From assembly GCA_001660395.1 (NCBI GenBank), contig LXWE01000001.1, positions 1,054,001 to 1,118,000 on the forward strand: a stretch of 64,000 bases of DNA. Reading direction: 5' to 3'. The translations under genes and the position numbers were made by a program. Position 1 is the first letter of the stretch. Each line of letters starts with the position of its first letter. The notes below the pieces were generated by a model. That model saw nothing but the letters and a program-made list of their open reading frames with translations, searched no databases and was not told where the DNA came from. Shown piece by piece: positions 37,176 to 44,698 of the stretch. The DNA comes from Alteromonadaceae bacterium XY-R5. GTDB taxonomy: Bacteria; Pseudomonadota; Gammaproteobacteria; Enterobacterales; Alteromonadaceae.

Positions 37176-37220
37176 CTTTACAGACAGATGCGGATATTCC
37201 GGCATTCTCTGTCTGTAAAG
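37176..37220. promoter_or_regulatory. 13-bp inverted repeat upstream of the ECF sigma gene
   Basis: CTTTACAGACAGA (37176-37188) and TCTGTCTGTAAAG (37208-37220) are exact inverted copies 19 bp apart, with a further partly symmetric GGATATTCC inside. No T tract follows on the minus strand, so it is more likely an operator or leader hairpin than the oxyR terminator. Confidence 0.55.
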
Positions 37221-37261
37221 TCGTAGGGGGACAATAAAAAGTTTGAAGAAATTTAAATTTT

Positions 37262-38173
37262 TTATCGATCGAGTGTAGGAATGGGCATCAGAGGGGCAAT
37301 CAGTTCAGCTAAATAACGGAATAAACGCATGCGCGTAGTGCCGTTTCGCCACACCAGACCAATCTCACGATAAGCCTGATCTTCTGACGGCATTGAGACC
37401 AAATGCGTGTGACTTAGGATCTTATTCTGGATCGCCAGTTCCGGCAGGAAGGTGAAGCCCATTTTGCTTTCTGCTAACTGCACCAGTGTGAACAAGCTGC
37501 TGGCCGCCAGTGAACTGACTTGTTCTTTATGTTGCAAACCGCAGGCACTGACTGCGTGGCCAGTCATACAGTGTTCCTGCTGCAGCAAAAACACGCTGTT
37601 TTTAGGCAGTGCAGATACATCCATCGGATGTGGCAGAGAATCCACTAATTCGCTGTGCGAAACCAAGTGAAATGGGTCATGGCCCAGCACCAGTTTCTTG
37701 CAGTTTGGCGTGTCCATGGGCAAGGCCAGGATAAGCAAATCCAGGACACCTTCATTGAGTTGATCCTGCAGGTTTTTAGTCGTGTCTTCCTGCAGTTGTA
37801 ATGTCAGTTCCGGTAGCGCCGCATTGACCTTTTGGATCAGCTTTTCAAACACAAATGGGGCAATGGTTGGGATTACCCCCAACTTAAGTGTACCCGCCTG
37901 CCAGTTACCTGCACTTTGGGCAAAGTCCACCAGTTCATTGGCGTCGTTCAACAGCTTGCGGCTGCGCTCAACCAGTTCCAATCCAAATGGTGTGAACACA
38001 AAGGTTTTGTGATCCCGTTCCAGTAGCTGGCAGTTAAACTGGTCTTCCAGATTCTGGATGGCGGTACTAAGGGTAGACTGGCTGACGTGGCAGCGTTGGG
38101 CAGCGCGATTAAAATGCTGCTCTTGGTGAAGCGTGACCAGGTAATGCAGATGTTTCAGGTTAGGCCATTTCAT
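37262..38173 (-). CDS. oxyR: Hydrogen peroxide-sensing regulator OxyR
   Basis: LysR-type regulator of 303 residues. Its N-terminal helix-turn-helix (FNRAAQRCHVSQSTLSTAIQ) is typical of OxyR. The redox pair is Cys202 and Cys211 in HCMTGHAVSAC, with eight residues between them as between Cys199 and Cys208 of E. coli OxyR, and the following stretch (LVQLAESKMGFTFLPELAI) aligns with that protein. It should form a disulfide with peroxide and switch on defence genes. No catalase or ahp genes lie beside it; the sigma operon is next on the same strand but 160 bp away. Confidence 0.9.
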   Translation of the reverse strand: MKWPNLKHLHYLVTLHQEQHFNRAAQRCHVSQSTLSTAIQNLEDQFNCQLLERDHKTFVFTPFGLELVERSRKLLNDANELVDFAQSAGNWQAGTLKLGVIPTIAPFVFEKLIQKVNAALPELTLQLQEDTTKNLQDQLNEGVLDLLILALPMDTPNCKKLVLGHDPFHLVSHSELVDSLPHPMDVSALPKNSVFLLQQEHCMTGHAVSACGLQHKEQVSSLAASSLFTLVQLAESKMGFTFLPELAIQNKILSHTHLVSMPSEDQAYREIGLVWRNGTTRMRLFRYLAELIAPLMPIPTLDR

Positions 38174-38314
38174 CGAAACTTCCTATTCACTTAAAGCGAT
38201 TGTGCTAATAGATTTAGATTACTTTATTTAATATTACGTCCATTGTCTATGCACGCCCTCAGAATCTGAAGGTTAAATTCATGCAATTCGGCAACTTATC
38301 GGTATTCAGATAGC

Positions 38315-38342
38315 AAAACGCCCGGCATTACCGGGCGCTTTT
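38315..38342 (-). terminator. Terminator after the phosphate-linked porin
   Basis: CGCCCGG and CCGGGCG form a perfect GC stem with loop CATTA, flanked by AAAA and TTTT, so it can act in either direction. It lies just after the porin stop on the minus strand. Confidence 0.88.
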
Positions 38343-38356
38343 GTATATTTGTGTGG

Positions 38357-39274
38357 TTACAGGCGAATTTCCAGACCTGTTCCCAGCCAGTTACGATTAT
38401 TACTGGCATCCACATCCTGATAGGTATACCAGGCGTATACTTTGGTGCCTTCCCCTAGCTGATAATCAGCACCGACACTGTAGCTACGATCATCTTCCAT
38501 GGTTTGCGCCTGGCCTTTAAAGGTCCAGTCAGAATCCAGCTTATAGGCTGCGCTGATCAGCGCGCCCGTTTGGCTTTCGCCGCCCTCGGAAACTTCCTGA
38601 CGCTGCGCCATCACACCCAGTTTCAGATTACCCATTTTGGTTTGTGCACCGGCACGAATAATATCGTAACCAGATACATCAAAATCTGCCGCTACCGCTG
38701 CATACCAGGCACCTTTTTTCAGATCTCTGTCTCCATAGGTAACCGCCACTGACTGGCCGCTTTCACCCTCTTCGTCACCTTTGGAGATGAAAGTAAGCTG
38801 CGCGTTAAAGCCATTGTATGTAGGCGATTTGTAGGCAACAGACTGACCCAGACGGTTATCCCCTTTCCACAGTTTTTTCAGATCGCCTTCGTAATCATTA
38901 AACTGGTCGATACGTCCCTGAGACAATTTCAGTGACGTATCTACACGGCCGGCCAATACCTTACCGAAATCACCGGCCAGGCCAATAAACTGGTTGCGTG
39001 AAGTGATATTCTCATCACTGGATAAATTGGCTAAATCTACGCCCCATTCCAGATTGTAAAACGCCGTTAGATTATGTTTCCCCAAGGCTTGCTCGCCTTT
39101 CACTCCAATCCTGGAACTATTGCTTTTCAATTCCGTAAAGCTGCCATTGCCCTCATCTGCTAACTGAAATGACACATTGCCTCTGGCAAAGAAGTCCAAT
39201 GGTAATTCAGCTTCCTGAGAAGAAAGAGGAGAAAGAATCAGAAGCCCGCAGGCTAATAAGGATTTAGATTGCAT
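38357..39274 (-). CDS. Porin, probably phosphate-starvation induced
   Basis: Outer-membrane porin of 305 residues with an N-terminal signal peptide (LLACGLLILSPLSS) and barrel strands ending LGTGLEIRL. It is a paralogue of the porin at 33.3-34.3 kb (shared NQFIGLAGDFGKVLAGRVDTS, DQFNDYEGDLKKLWKGD). It lies directly downstream of pit on the same strand, but pit has its own terminator, and a Pho-box array with a correctly spaced -10 precedes this gene. It is therefore likely a PhoB-controlled porin that admits phosphate or phosphorylated compounds, similar in role to PhoE or OprP. Role inferred from promoter and location. Confidence 0.85.
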   Translation of the reverse strand: MQSKSLLACGLLILSPLSSQEAELPLDFFARGNVSFQLADEGNGSFTELKSNSSRIGVKGEQALGKHNLTAFYNLEWGVDLANLSSDENITSRNQFIGLAGDFGKVLAGRVDTSLKLSQGRIDQFNDYEGDLKKLWKGDNRLGQSVAYKSPTYNGFNAQLTFISKGDEEGESGQSVAVTYGDRDLKKGAWYAAVAADFDVSGYDIIRAGAQTKMGNLKLGVMAQRQEVSEGGESQTGALISAAYKLDSDWTFKGQAQTMEDDRSYSVGADYQLGEGTKVYAWYTYQDVDASNNRNWLGTGLEIRL

Positions 39275-39344
39275 AACACACCATCAGTGACTACGTCACA
39301 CTACGACAAATTGAAGTGCGGCAAGTAAGGCCATTGCCAAACCA

Positions 39345-39390
39345 ATTACAGCTGAGAGTTTATTATAGTTTTATTACAGTTATATTACTG
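39345..39390 (-). promoter_or_regulatory. PhoB-type promoter of the porin
   Basis: Read on the minus strand, three half-sites lie at 11-bp steps: CAGTAAT, CTGTAAT and CTATAAT. The last two make an 18-mer (39362-39379) that matches the E. coli Pho box at 15 of 18 positions. TGTAAT (39345-39350) follows after 11 bp, where a PhoB-dependent -10 should be. The porin ATG is 70 bp further on. Confidence 0.7.
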
Positions 39391-39430
39391 CATGACATTT
39401 TTATGAAGGTAATATTACAGGCCGGAGTAA

Positions 39431-39457
39431 AAAAAAAGCCAGCACTCAGGCTGGCTT
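39431..39457 (-). terminator. Terminator after pit
   Basis: On the minus strand AGCCAGC and GCTGGCT form a stem with a short loop, followed by a long T run. It separates pit from the porin and shows that the porin needs its own promoter. Confidence 0.9.
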
Positions 39458-39475
39458 CTTTTGAAATTCAACTAC

Positions 39476-40744
39476 TTATGCAGCGAAGATGCCTTTGATC
39501 ATAAAGAAGAAAATGATCGACAGACCAGCACCTGCAGGTAGAGTAACTACCCAGGAAACCACGATATTGCGCACCACACCCAAGTTAAGGGCAGCGATAC
39601 CACGGGCCATACCTACACCTAATACTGCGCCAACCAGTGTTTGCGTAGTAGAAATCGGCAGACCAGTACCTGATGCAATCACAACCGTACAGGCAGCGGC
39701 TAACTCGGCAGCAAAACCACGGCTAGGTGTTAAGTGAGTAATACCGTTACCGATGGTGCGGATTACACGGTGACCGAACAGGGCCAGACCCATTACGATA
39801 CCCAAACCACCAAGAGGCAGAATCCACCATACCAGTGGTGATTTCGCCGCAATTTCACCGTTGTTGCTAACAATGCTAACAACCGCAGCCAATGGCCCAA
39901 TCGCGTTAGCTACATCGTTAGAACCGTGCGCAAATGCCATACAACAGGCCGTTACAACCATCAGTACCGCAAACACTTTTTCAACGTTGGCATAGTGCAT
40001 CTTACGGTCACTTTTCGGATCGTACTTGATACGTGAAATTGCATAACGGCCCGCAATACCAACGACAACAGCAATCGCTACTGCAATCAGGTAGCCGTCA
40101 AAGGTAGGAATGTTCAAACCAACGTGTGACAAACCTTTTTGGATGGTCACCAAAGACATCACAAAACCGGCCACGCCCATATAAAATGGTACATAGCGCT
40201 TGGCATTTTCAAACGGCTTATCCGTATCGAAAATCAGTTTTTGCGCACTTTGGAAAATCAGGTAAGCGATAAATCCAGAGATAGCAGGCGTAATAATCCA
40301 GCTACCGACAATCCCTGTTACCTTGTTCCAGGAAACCGCATCGCCACTGACACCAACCGCTGCGAAACCAATGATGGCACCAACGATTGAGTGTGTGGTC
40401 GACACTGGCCAACCCAGGTATGACGCGATCGCAAGCCAGATACCCGCAGATAGTAACGAGGCGATCATACCGTATACCAGCAGTTCAGGTGCATCGACAA
40501 AATATGCACTGTCGATAATGCCCTTACGAATCGTTGACGTTACCTCGCCACCCGCTAAATAGGCACCCGCAAACTCAAAAATCATAGCAATCAGGATTGC
40601 CTGTTTAATGGTTAAGGCTTTGGAACCCACAGAGGTGCCCATTGCATTGGCAACGTCATTCGCACCAATACCCCAAGCCATTAAAAAACCAACCGCAGCA
40701 GCGGTTACGATTAAAATAAAACCGTATGTGGAAAATATATCCAT
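39476..40744 (-). CDS. pit: Low-affinity inorganic phosphate transporter, Pit family
   Basis: Integral membrane symporter of 422 residues that brings in phosphate with a cation. The two Pit signature copies are present, GANDVANAMGTSVGSKALT near the N-terminus and GSNDVANAIGPLAAV in the second half, with about ten membrane segments. The DUF47 gene lies 12 bp upstream, and such pairs form Pit-regulator units in many bacteria. The operon is preceded by a Pho-box-like promoter, which is unusual because Pit is usually expressed without PhoB. A loop near the middle (ISRIKYDPKSDRKMHY) is cytosolic by charge. H+ or Na+ coupling cannot be told from sequence. Confidence 0.95.
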   Translation of the reverse strand: MDIFSTYGFILIVTAAAVGFLMAWGIGANDVANAMGTSVGSKALTIKQAILIAMIFEFAGAYLAGGEVTSTIRKGIIDSAYFVDAPELLVYGMIASLLSAGIWLAIASYLGWPVSTTHSIVGAIIGFAAVGVSGDAVSWNKVTGIVGSWIITPAISGFIAYLIFQSAQKLIFDTDKPFENAKRYVPFYMGVAGFVMSLVTIQKGLSHVGLNIPTFDGYLIAVAIAVVVGIAGRYAISRIKYDPKSDRKMHYANVEKVFAVLMVVTACCMAFAHGSNDVANAIGPLAAVVSIVSNNGEIAAKSPLVWWILPLGGLGIVMGLALFGHRVIRTIGNGITHLTPSRGFAAELAAACTVVIASGTGLPISTTQTLVGAVLGVGMARGIAALNLGVVRNIVVSWVVTLPAGAGLSIIFFFMIKGIFAA

Positions 40745-40756
40745 GCAATACTTCTC

Positions 40757-41434
40757 TTAGTTTGCGAGCATTAGCTCGAGTCGAGAGCCGACTCTTTCAG
40801 AAATGTCAGCGAGTTCGCCAACCCATTCAATGATGTTATACAGGAACATGACATCTACCGGATTTAAGGTAGATTCAATTCTTAGCAGGTGCTGACGCAG
40901 ACTAATTTGCAATTTGTCTGTGTCATCTTCGATGCGATCTAACTCCTCAATCATATTCTCAACTAAACGCACTTCACGGCCTTTAAAGCCCGTTTCCAGC
41001 AGTTCGTCCAGCTCATTGATCACCTTACGAGCCTGACCTGTCGCTTGCAAGCAACGCTTCAGGTACTCCATAAACTCATCACGTAACTCGGATGGGATAA
41101 CCAGACGACGACCCACCACTCGGCCAGAGATATCTTTGGCTTTATTGGCAATCTTGTCCTGGTGAGTCAGCAGGTCCAACACGTCCTGACGTTGAATCGG
41201 CATGAAAATACCACTTGGCAAGCTGATACGCAGCTCACGTTTAATGGTATCGGCCTGACGTTCCAGAGTAGAAATCTCTTTCTGGATTGTCTCTGCCGCG
41301 GTCCACTCCTCAGCAAATACCGCTTCGAAAAACGGCAATAAAGATCGACTACATTTGTAGACAATGTTGATGTGATCTTCTAATGGTTTGAGGGGAGATT
41401 TGGCAAATACCCCAAGAAATGAATTGTTAGGCAT
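40757..41434 (-). CDS. DUF47 (PhoU-like) Pit accessory protein
   Basis: A 225-residue, all-helical protein of the DUF47/TIGR00153 family, related in fold to PhoU. Features include LEDHINIVYKCSRSLLPFFEA, ISTLERQADTIKRELR, LLTHQDKIANKAKDISGRVVG and EWVGELADISERVGSRLE, which can bind a metal cluster through Glu/Asp-rich faces. Its gene lies 12 bp before pit, the usual arrangement, where it is thought to regulate Pit activity. A Pho-box-like promoter is 86 bp upstream. Function is inferred from family and context. Confidence 0.9.
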   Translation of the reverse strand: MPNNSFLGVFAKSPLKPLEDHINIVYKCSRSLLPFFEAVFAEEWTAAETIQKEISTLERQADTIKRELRISLPSGIFMPIQRQDVLDLLTHQDKIANKAKDISGRVVGRRLVIPSELRDEFMEYLKRCLQATGQARKVINELDELLETGFKGREVRLVENMIEELDRIEDDTDKLQISLRQHLLRIESTLNPVDVMFLYNIIEWVGELADISERVGSRLELMLAN

Positions 41435-41502
41435 GGTTTGAACAGCCCTTATGTTGTTTCAGGTTAGCGTATTCGAGAATCACGCTTCTTACGAAAACGC
41501 GG

Positions 41503-41537
41503 ATCTTACACGATGAAATATGACAAAAATATTACAA
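41503..41537 (-). promoter_or_regulatory. PhoB-type promoter of the DUF47-pit operon
   Basis: On the minus strand the half-sites TTGTAAT and TTGTCAT are separated by four T/A bases (41520-41537); TAAGAT (41503-41508) lies exactly 11 bp further on as a possible -10. The half-sites match the consensus CTGTCAT at 5 and 6 of 7 positions. About 70 bp remain to the DUF47 ATG. Confidence 0.6.
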
Positions 41538-41568
41538 TGTTGGTTAACCCAATAATTATAACCTTAAG

Positions 41569-42285
41569 CTACCGTAAATCCTCTAGTTTTTCTTGCAAGG
41601 ATTCCATCGGCGAATGGCGCATATCTTTACCCTGGGTTAAATAAAATACATATTCACAGATATTCTTGCAGCGATCGCCGACTCTTTCCAATGCACGCAC
41701 TGCCCATAAAACCTCCAACCAGTCTTCCAGCTTTTCACTATTACGTTGCATTTCTGCAACGGTGTCTGAGAGTAAGTTCTTGTATTCAGCGTCTATTTTT
41801 TCATCTTCACGGTACATGAGCAGTGCCGCCTGGCTGTCTAAACGGGCAAATGCATTGAGGGTACCGCGCAGCATTTCCATGACATGATTACCAATGCTGA
41901 GCATGTTTTTAATGATGTCCGCCGAGTCTGGCAGCTTACCTTTGGCGATCATTCGCGCAATCCGCTCGATTTCATCTCCGATGCGTTCAATATCTGTGGT
42001 GGTTTTGGCAACGGTTAATACCATGCGCAAATCGCTAGCCGCAGGATGACGCTTGGCAATAATGCGCAGGCATTCTTCATCAATCTGCATTTCCATCGAG
42101 TTGACGTTTAAGTCGTTAAACACCACCTTTTCCGCCAGACCACGATTGTTATCGCGCATGGCAATAAGCGTATCACTGAGCTGCTGTTCGATGGCACCGC
42201 CCATGGTCAACACTGAGTTACGCAGGTTTTCTAACTCAATGTTGAAGCGTGCCGAAATATGCGTATTTAGTTTAAATTTTGGCAT
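41569..42285 (-). CDS. phoU: Phosphate-specific transport accessory protein PhoU
   Basis: Cytosolic helical-bundle regulator of 238 residues that links Pst activity to PhoR signalling and represses the Pho response when phosphate is plentiful. Both three-helix repeats are visible, with the metal-site motifs EMQIDEECLRIIAKRHPAASD, RIGDEIERIAR and RVGDRCKNICEYVFYLTQG. It is the last gene of pstC-pstA-pstB-phoU, 11 bp after pstB. The DUF47 gene begins about 130 bp downstream under its own promoter. Confidence 0.97.
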   Translation of the reverse strand: MPKFKLNTHISARFNIELENLRNSVLTMGGAIEQQLSDTLIAMRDNNRGLAEKVVFNDLNVNSMEMQIDEECLRIIAKRHPAASDLRMVLTVAKTTTDIERIGDEIERIARMIAKGKLPDSADIIKNMLSIGNHVMEMLRGTLNAFARLDSQAALLMYREDEKIDAEYKNLLSDTVAEMQRNSEKLEDWLEVLWAVRALERVGDRCKNICEYVFYLTQGKDMRHSPMESLQEKLEDLR

Positions 42286-42296
42286 AGCAAACTCAC

Positions 42297-43103
42297 TTAA
42301 CCATAACGGCCGGTAATGTAATCTTCCGTGCTCTTCTTCTGTGGCAGGGTAAATAAGGTATCGGTATCCGCAAACTCAATTAATTTACCCTGATGCATAA
42401 ACGCAGTGTAATCAGATACCCTGGCAGCCTGCTGCATATTGTGGGTCACAATAATCACGGTGCACTGATGTTTAATCTTGTTGATAAGCTCTTCAATGTA
42501 AAGCGTAGTTAAGGGATCGAGGGCCGAGGTAGGTTCATCTAATAGCAAAATTTCGGGTTTAAGGGCTAACGCCCGGGCGATCACCATACGCTGCTGCTGA
42601 CCGCCAGATAACGTTAAGGCAGAATCAAACAAGCGATCTTTGACTTCATCCCACAGCGCTGCATCTTTCAACGCCTGTTCAACGGTATTATCCAATACGC
42701 GGCGGGATTTCTCCTGCTGCAGCCGCAAACCATAGCTGACGTTGTCATACACTGACATAGGAAATGGATTAGGTCGCTGGAATACCATGCCGACACGGGT
42801 ACGCAACAGGGCGACATTTTCGCGTTGATCATAGATATTGCGACCATCTATCAGCACTTCGCCCTGATACTGACAATCGGCAACCAGATCATTCATGCGA
42901 TTAAAGCAACTGATTAACGTCGACTTACCGCAGCCTGACTGGCCAATGAGTGCCGTGACCTGATGCTTAGGAATGGCCATGGAAATGTCTTTCAGCACTG
43001 GCTTATTGCCAAACTGCAGAGAAAAATCCCGCACTTCAATGGCGGTTTTCTCGGCTGGCAAATTATGCAAATCCAGCACATTACGCTCAAACAGTTTTAC
43101 CAT
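42297..43103 (-). CDS. pstB: Phosphate ABC transporter ATP-binding protein PstB
   Basis: ATPase of the high-affinity phosphate importer, 268 residues. Walker A is GQSGCGKST, the ABC signature LSGGQQQR, Walker [13 protein letters not shown], and the switch His is in IIVTHN. The Pst-specific RMNDL stretch follows the Walker A helix. It lies 32 bp after pstA and 11 bp before phoU in one operon. The first 15-20 residues before [11 protein letters not shown] are not part of the conserved core, so a slightly later start is possible. Confidence 0.97.
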   Translation of the reverse strand: MVKLFERNVLDLHNLPAEKTAIEVRDFSLQFGNKPVLKDISMAIPKHQVTALIGQSGCGKSTLISCFNRMNDLVADCQYQGEVLIDGRNIYDQRENVALLRTRVGMVFQRPNPFPMSVYDNVSYGLRLQQEKSRRVLDNTVEQALKDAALWDEVKDRLFDSALTLSGGQQQRMVIARALALKPEILLLDEPTSALDPLTTLYIEELINKIKHQCTVIIVTHNMQQAARVSDYTAFMHQGKLIEFADTDTLFTLPQKKSTEDYITGRYG

Positions 43104-43135
43104 GCTTTATCCATTCTACCTGATTCAGAGACAGC

Positions 43136-44698
43136 CTAATTCTGGCCGTATAAGCGTCTTAATTTAACCCGAATACCCACTGCGCACATGTTTAATGCAA
43201 ACACAATCAGCAGTAATAACAAGCAGGCCGCAAACATAAATGGCGAGCCCTGACCAAAGTTTTGGCTATGAAACGCACCATCATAAATAAGCGCGCCCAA
43301 ATGCATAAACTGACGTTCGAGGTGCAAAAAGGGAAATTCAGTATCAATTGGCAATGATGGCGCATATTTGACGGCGCCCACTAAGATCAAAGGCGCTACC
43401 TCGCCTGCCCCACGGGCAATTGCCAGGATCACACCAGTCATGATCCCGGGGCTGGCCATCGGCACTACGGTACGCCAGATGGTTTCGGCACGAGTAGCAC
43501 CAAGTGCATAGCTGCCTAAACGCAACCCGTCAGGCACCCGTCGCAAACCTTCCTCCGTGGCCACAATTACCACAGGTAAAGTCAGCATCGCCATGGTTAA
43601 GGATGCCCAGAACAAGCCCGGTGAACCTAATGTGGGCGTTGGCAGATATTCACTAAACAAGAGTTCATCAATACCGCTCCCCAGGGTATATACGAAGAAT
43701 CCCAAGCCAAAAACGCCGTACACCACAGAAGGCACACCAGCGAGGTTGTTTACGCTGACTCGCAACAACGCAGTCACCCAGTTATTCGGTGCATACTCAT
43801 GCAGATAAATTGCTGCCAGCACCCCGATGGGGGTCACTATGATGGTCATTAACAATACCATCAGCACGGTGCCGAATAAGGCTGGATAAACGCCCCCTGC
43901 CTGACCAAACTGGCGGGGAGAATCAAACAGAAAATGCAGCAGATTTTCACCCGCCATCAACAGTTTTCCAAATACCGAATGCTGATTTGGCTGCTCTAAA
44001 TTACGCACTTCGAAAACCGGAACCGTCATCTTGCTGCCATCCGCCAAAGCCAGTTGTAATTGATACTGGGCCTGCTCCTGCTGCAACTTAGTCACTTGTG
44101 CATCAAGCAAGTAAAAACGGTCCGTCAGCTTTTTCACCGCCGGAGCATCACTTTCTACCCCACGCAGGTTCAATTCCGCCAGTTGCTGATGAATATCCGC
44201 CAGTTCGCCTTCACGGATATGGTTAATGTCTTCGGATAACGTCAGTGCTGACTGGCGTACATCGTCAAAATCTCCCACCGCCATCTGCGTATTGTCAGGG
44301 CCGTGAATGTATAAAAGATTCGCCAGGATTTTGGTGCCGTCATCCAGAAAAATACGATACGCATCTGGTGCCAGCTCGCGTTTAGTAATCTGATCTTGAG
44401 TAATAAATAATGCGTGACTGGTGATTTGCTCAGCCGATGAAATACTGAAGCGCCACTCTATGCCCGATTCGGTATGTGATACTCGCCTTAATTCAGCAAA
44501 CACTTGCTGCTCAGGCTCCTGTTGATGACTCTGATAATGCAGGCGATATAAAGGTTCAGGCCAGAAATAATCGCCACCACGGATCAGTACAAACACCACT
44601 AAAAATACCAACAAAATCAGCAAACTAGCAGCGAATAAACTGCTGGTACGTAAAATCGCACCATCAAAAATCCTGGAGGACATGCGAGTGTTACCCAT
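43136..44698 (-). CDS. pstA: Phosphate ABC transporter permease PstA, long form
   Basis: Inner-membrane subunit of the phosphate importer, 520 residues, about 220 longer than E. coli PstA. The extra part follows the first membrane helix (LLILLVFLVVFVLIRGG) and forms a periplasmic domain with a coiled-coil-like middle (REGELADIHQQLAELNLRGV). The permease core has the usual helices and the coupling loop (LRLGSYALGATRAETIWRTV). The gene overlaps pstC by 8 bp and precedes pstB by 32 bp. Long PstA proteins are usual in Vibrio and Alteromonadales relatives; the role of the insert is unknown. Confidence 0.93.
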   Translation of the reverse strand: MGNTRMSSRIFDGAILRTSSLFAASLLILLVFLVVFVLIRGGDYFWPEPLYRLHYQSHQQEPEQQVFAELRRVSHTESGIEWRFSISSAEQITSHALFITQDQITKRELAPDAYRIFLDDGTKILANLLYIHGPDNTQMAVGDFDDVRQSALTLSEDINHIREGELADIHQQLAELNLRGVESDAPAVKKLTDRFYLLDAQVTKLQQEQAQYQLQLALADGSKMTVPVFEVRNLEQPNQHSVFGKLLMAGENLLHFLFDSPRQFGQAGGVYPALFGTVLMVLLMTIIVTPIGVLAAIYLHEYAPNNWVTALLRVSVNNLAGVPSVVYGVFGLGFFVYTLGSGIDELLFSEYLPTPTLGSPGLFWASLTMAMLTLPVVIVATEEGLRRVPDGLRLGSYALGATRAETIWRTVVPMASPGIMTGVILAIARGAGEVAPLILVGAVKYAPSLPIDTEFPFLHLERQFMHLGALIYDGAFHSQNFGQGSPFMFAACLLLLLIVFALNMCAVGIRVKLRRLYGQN

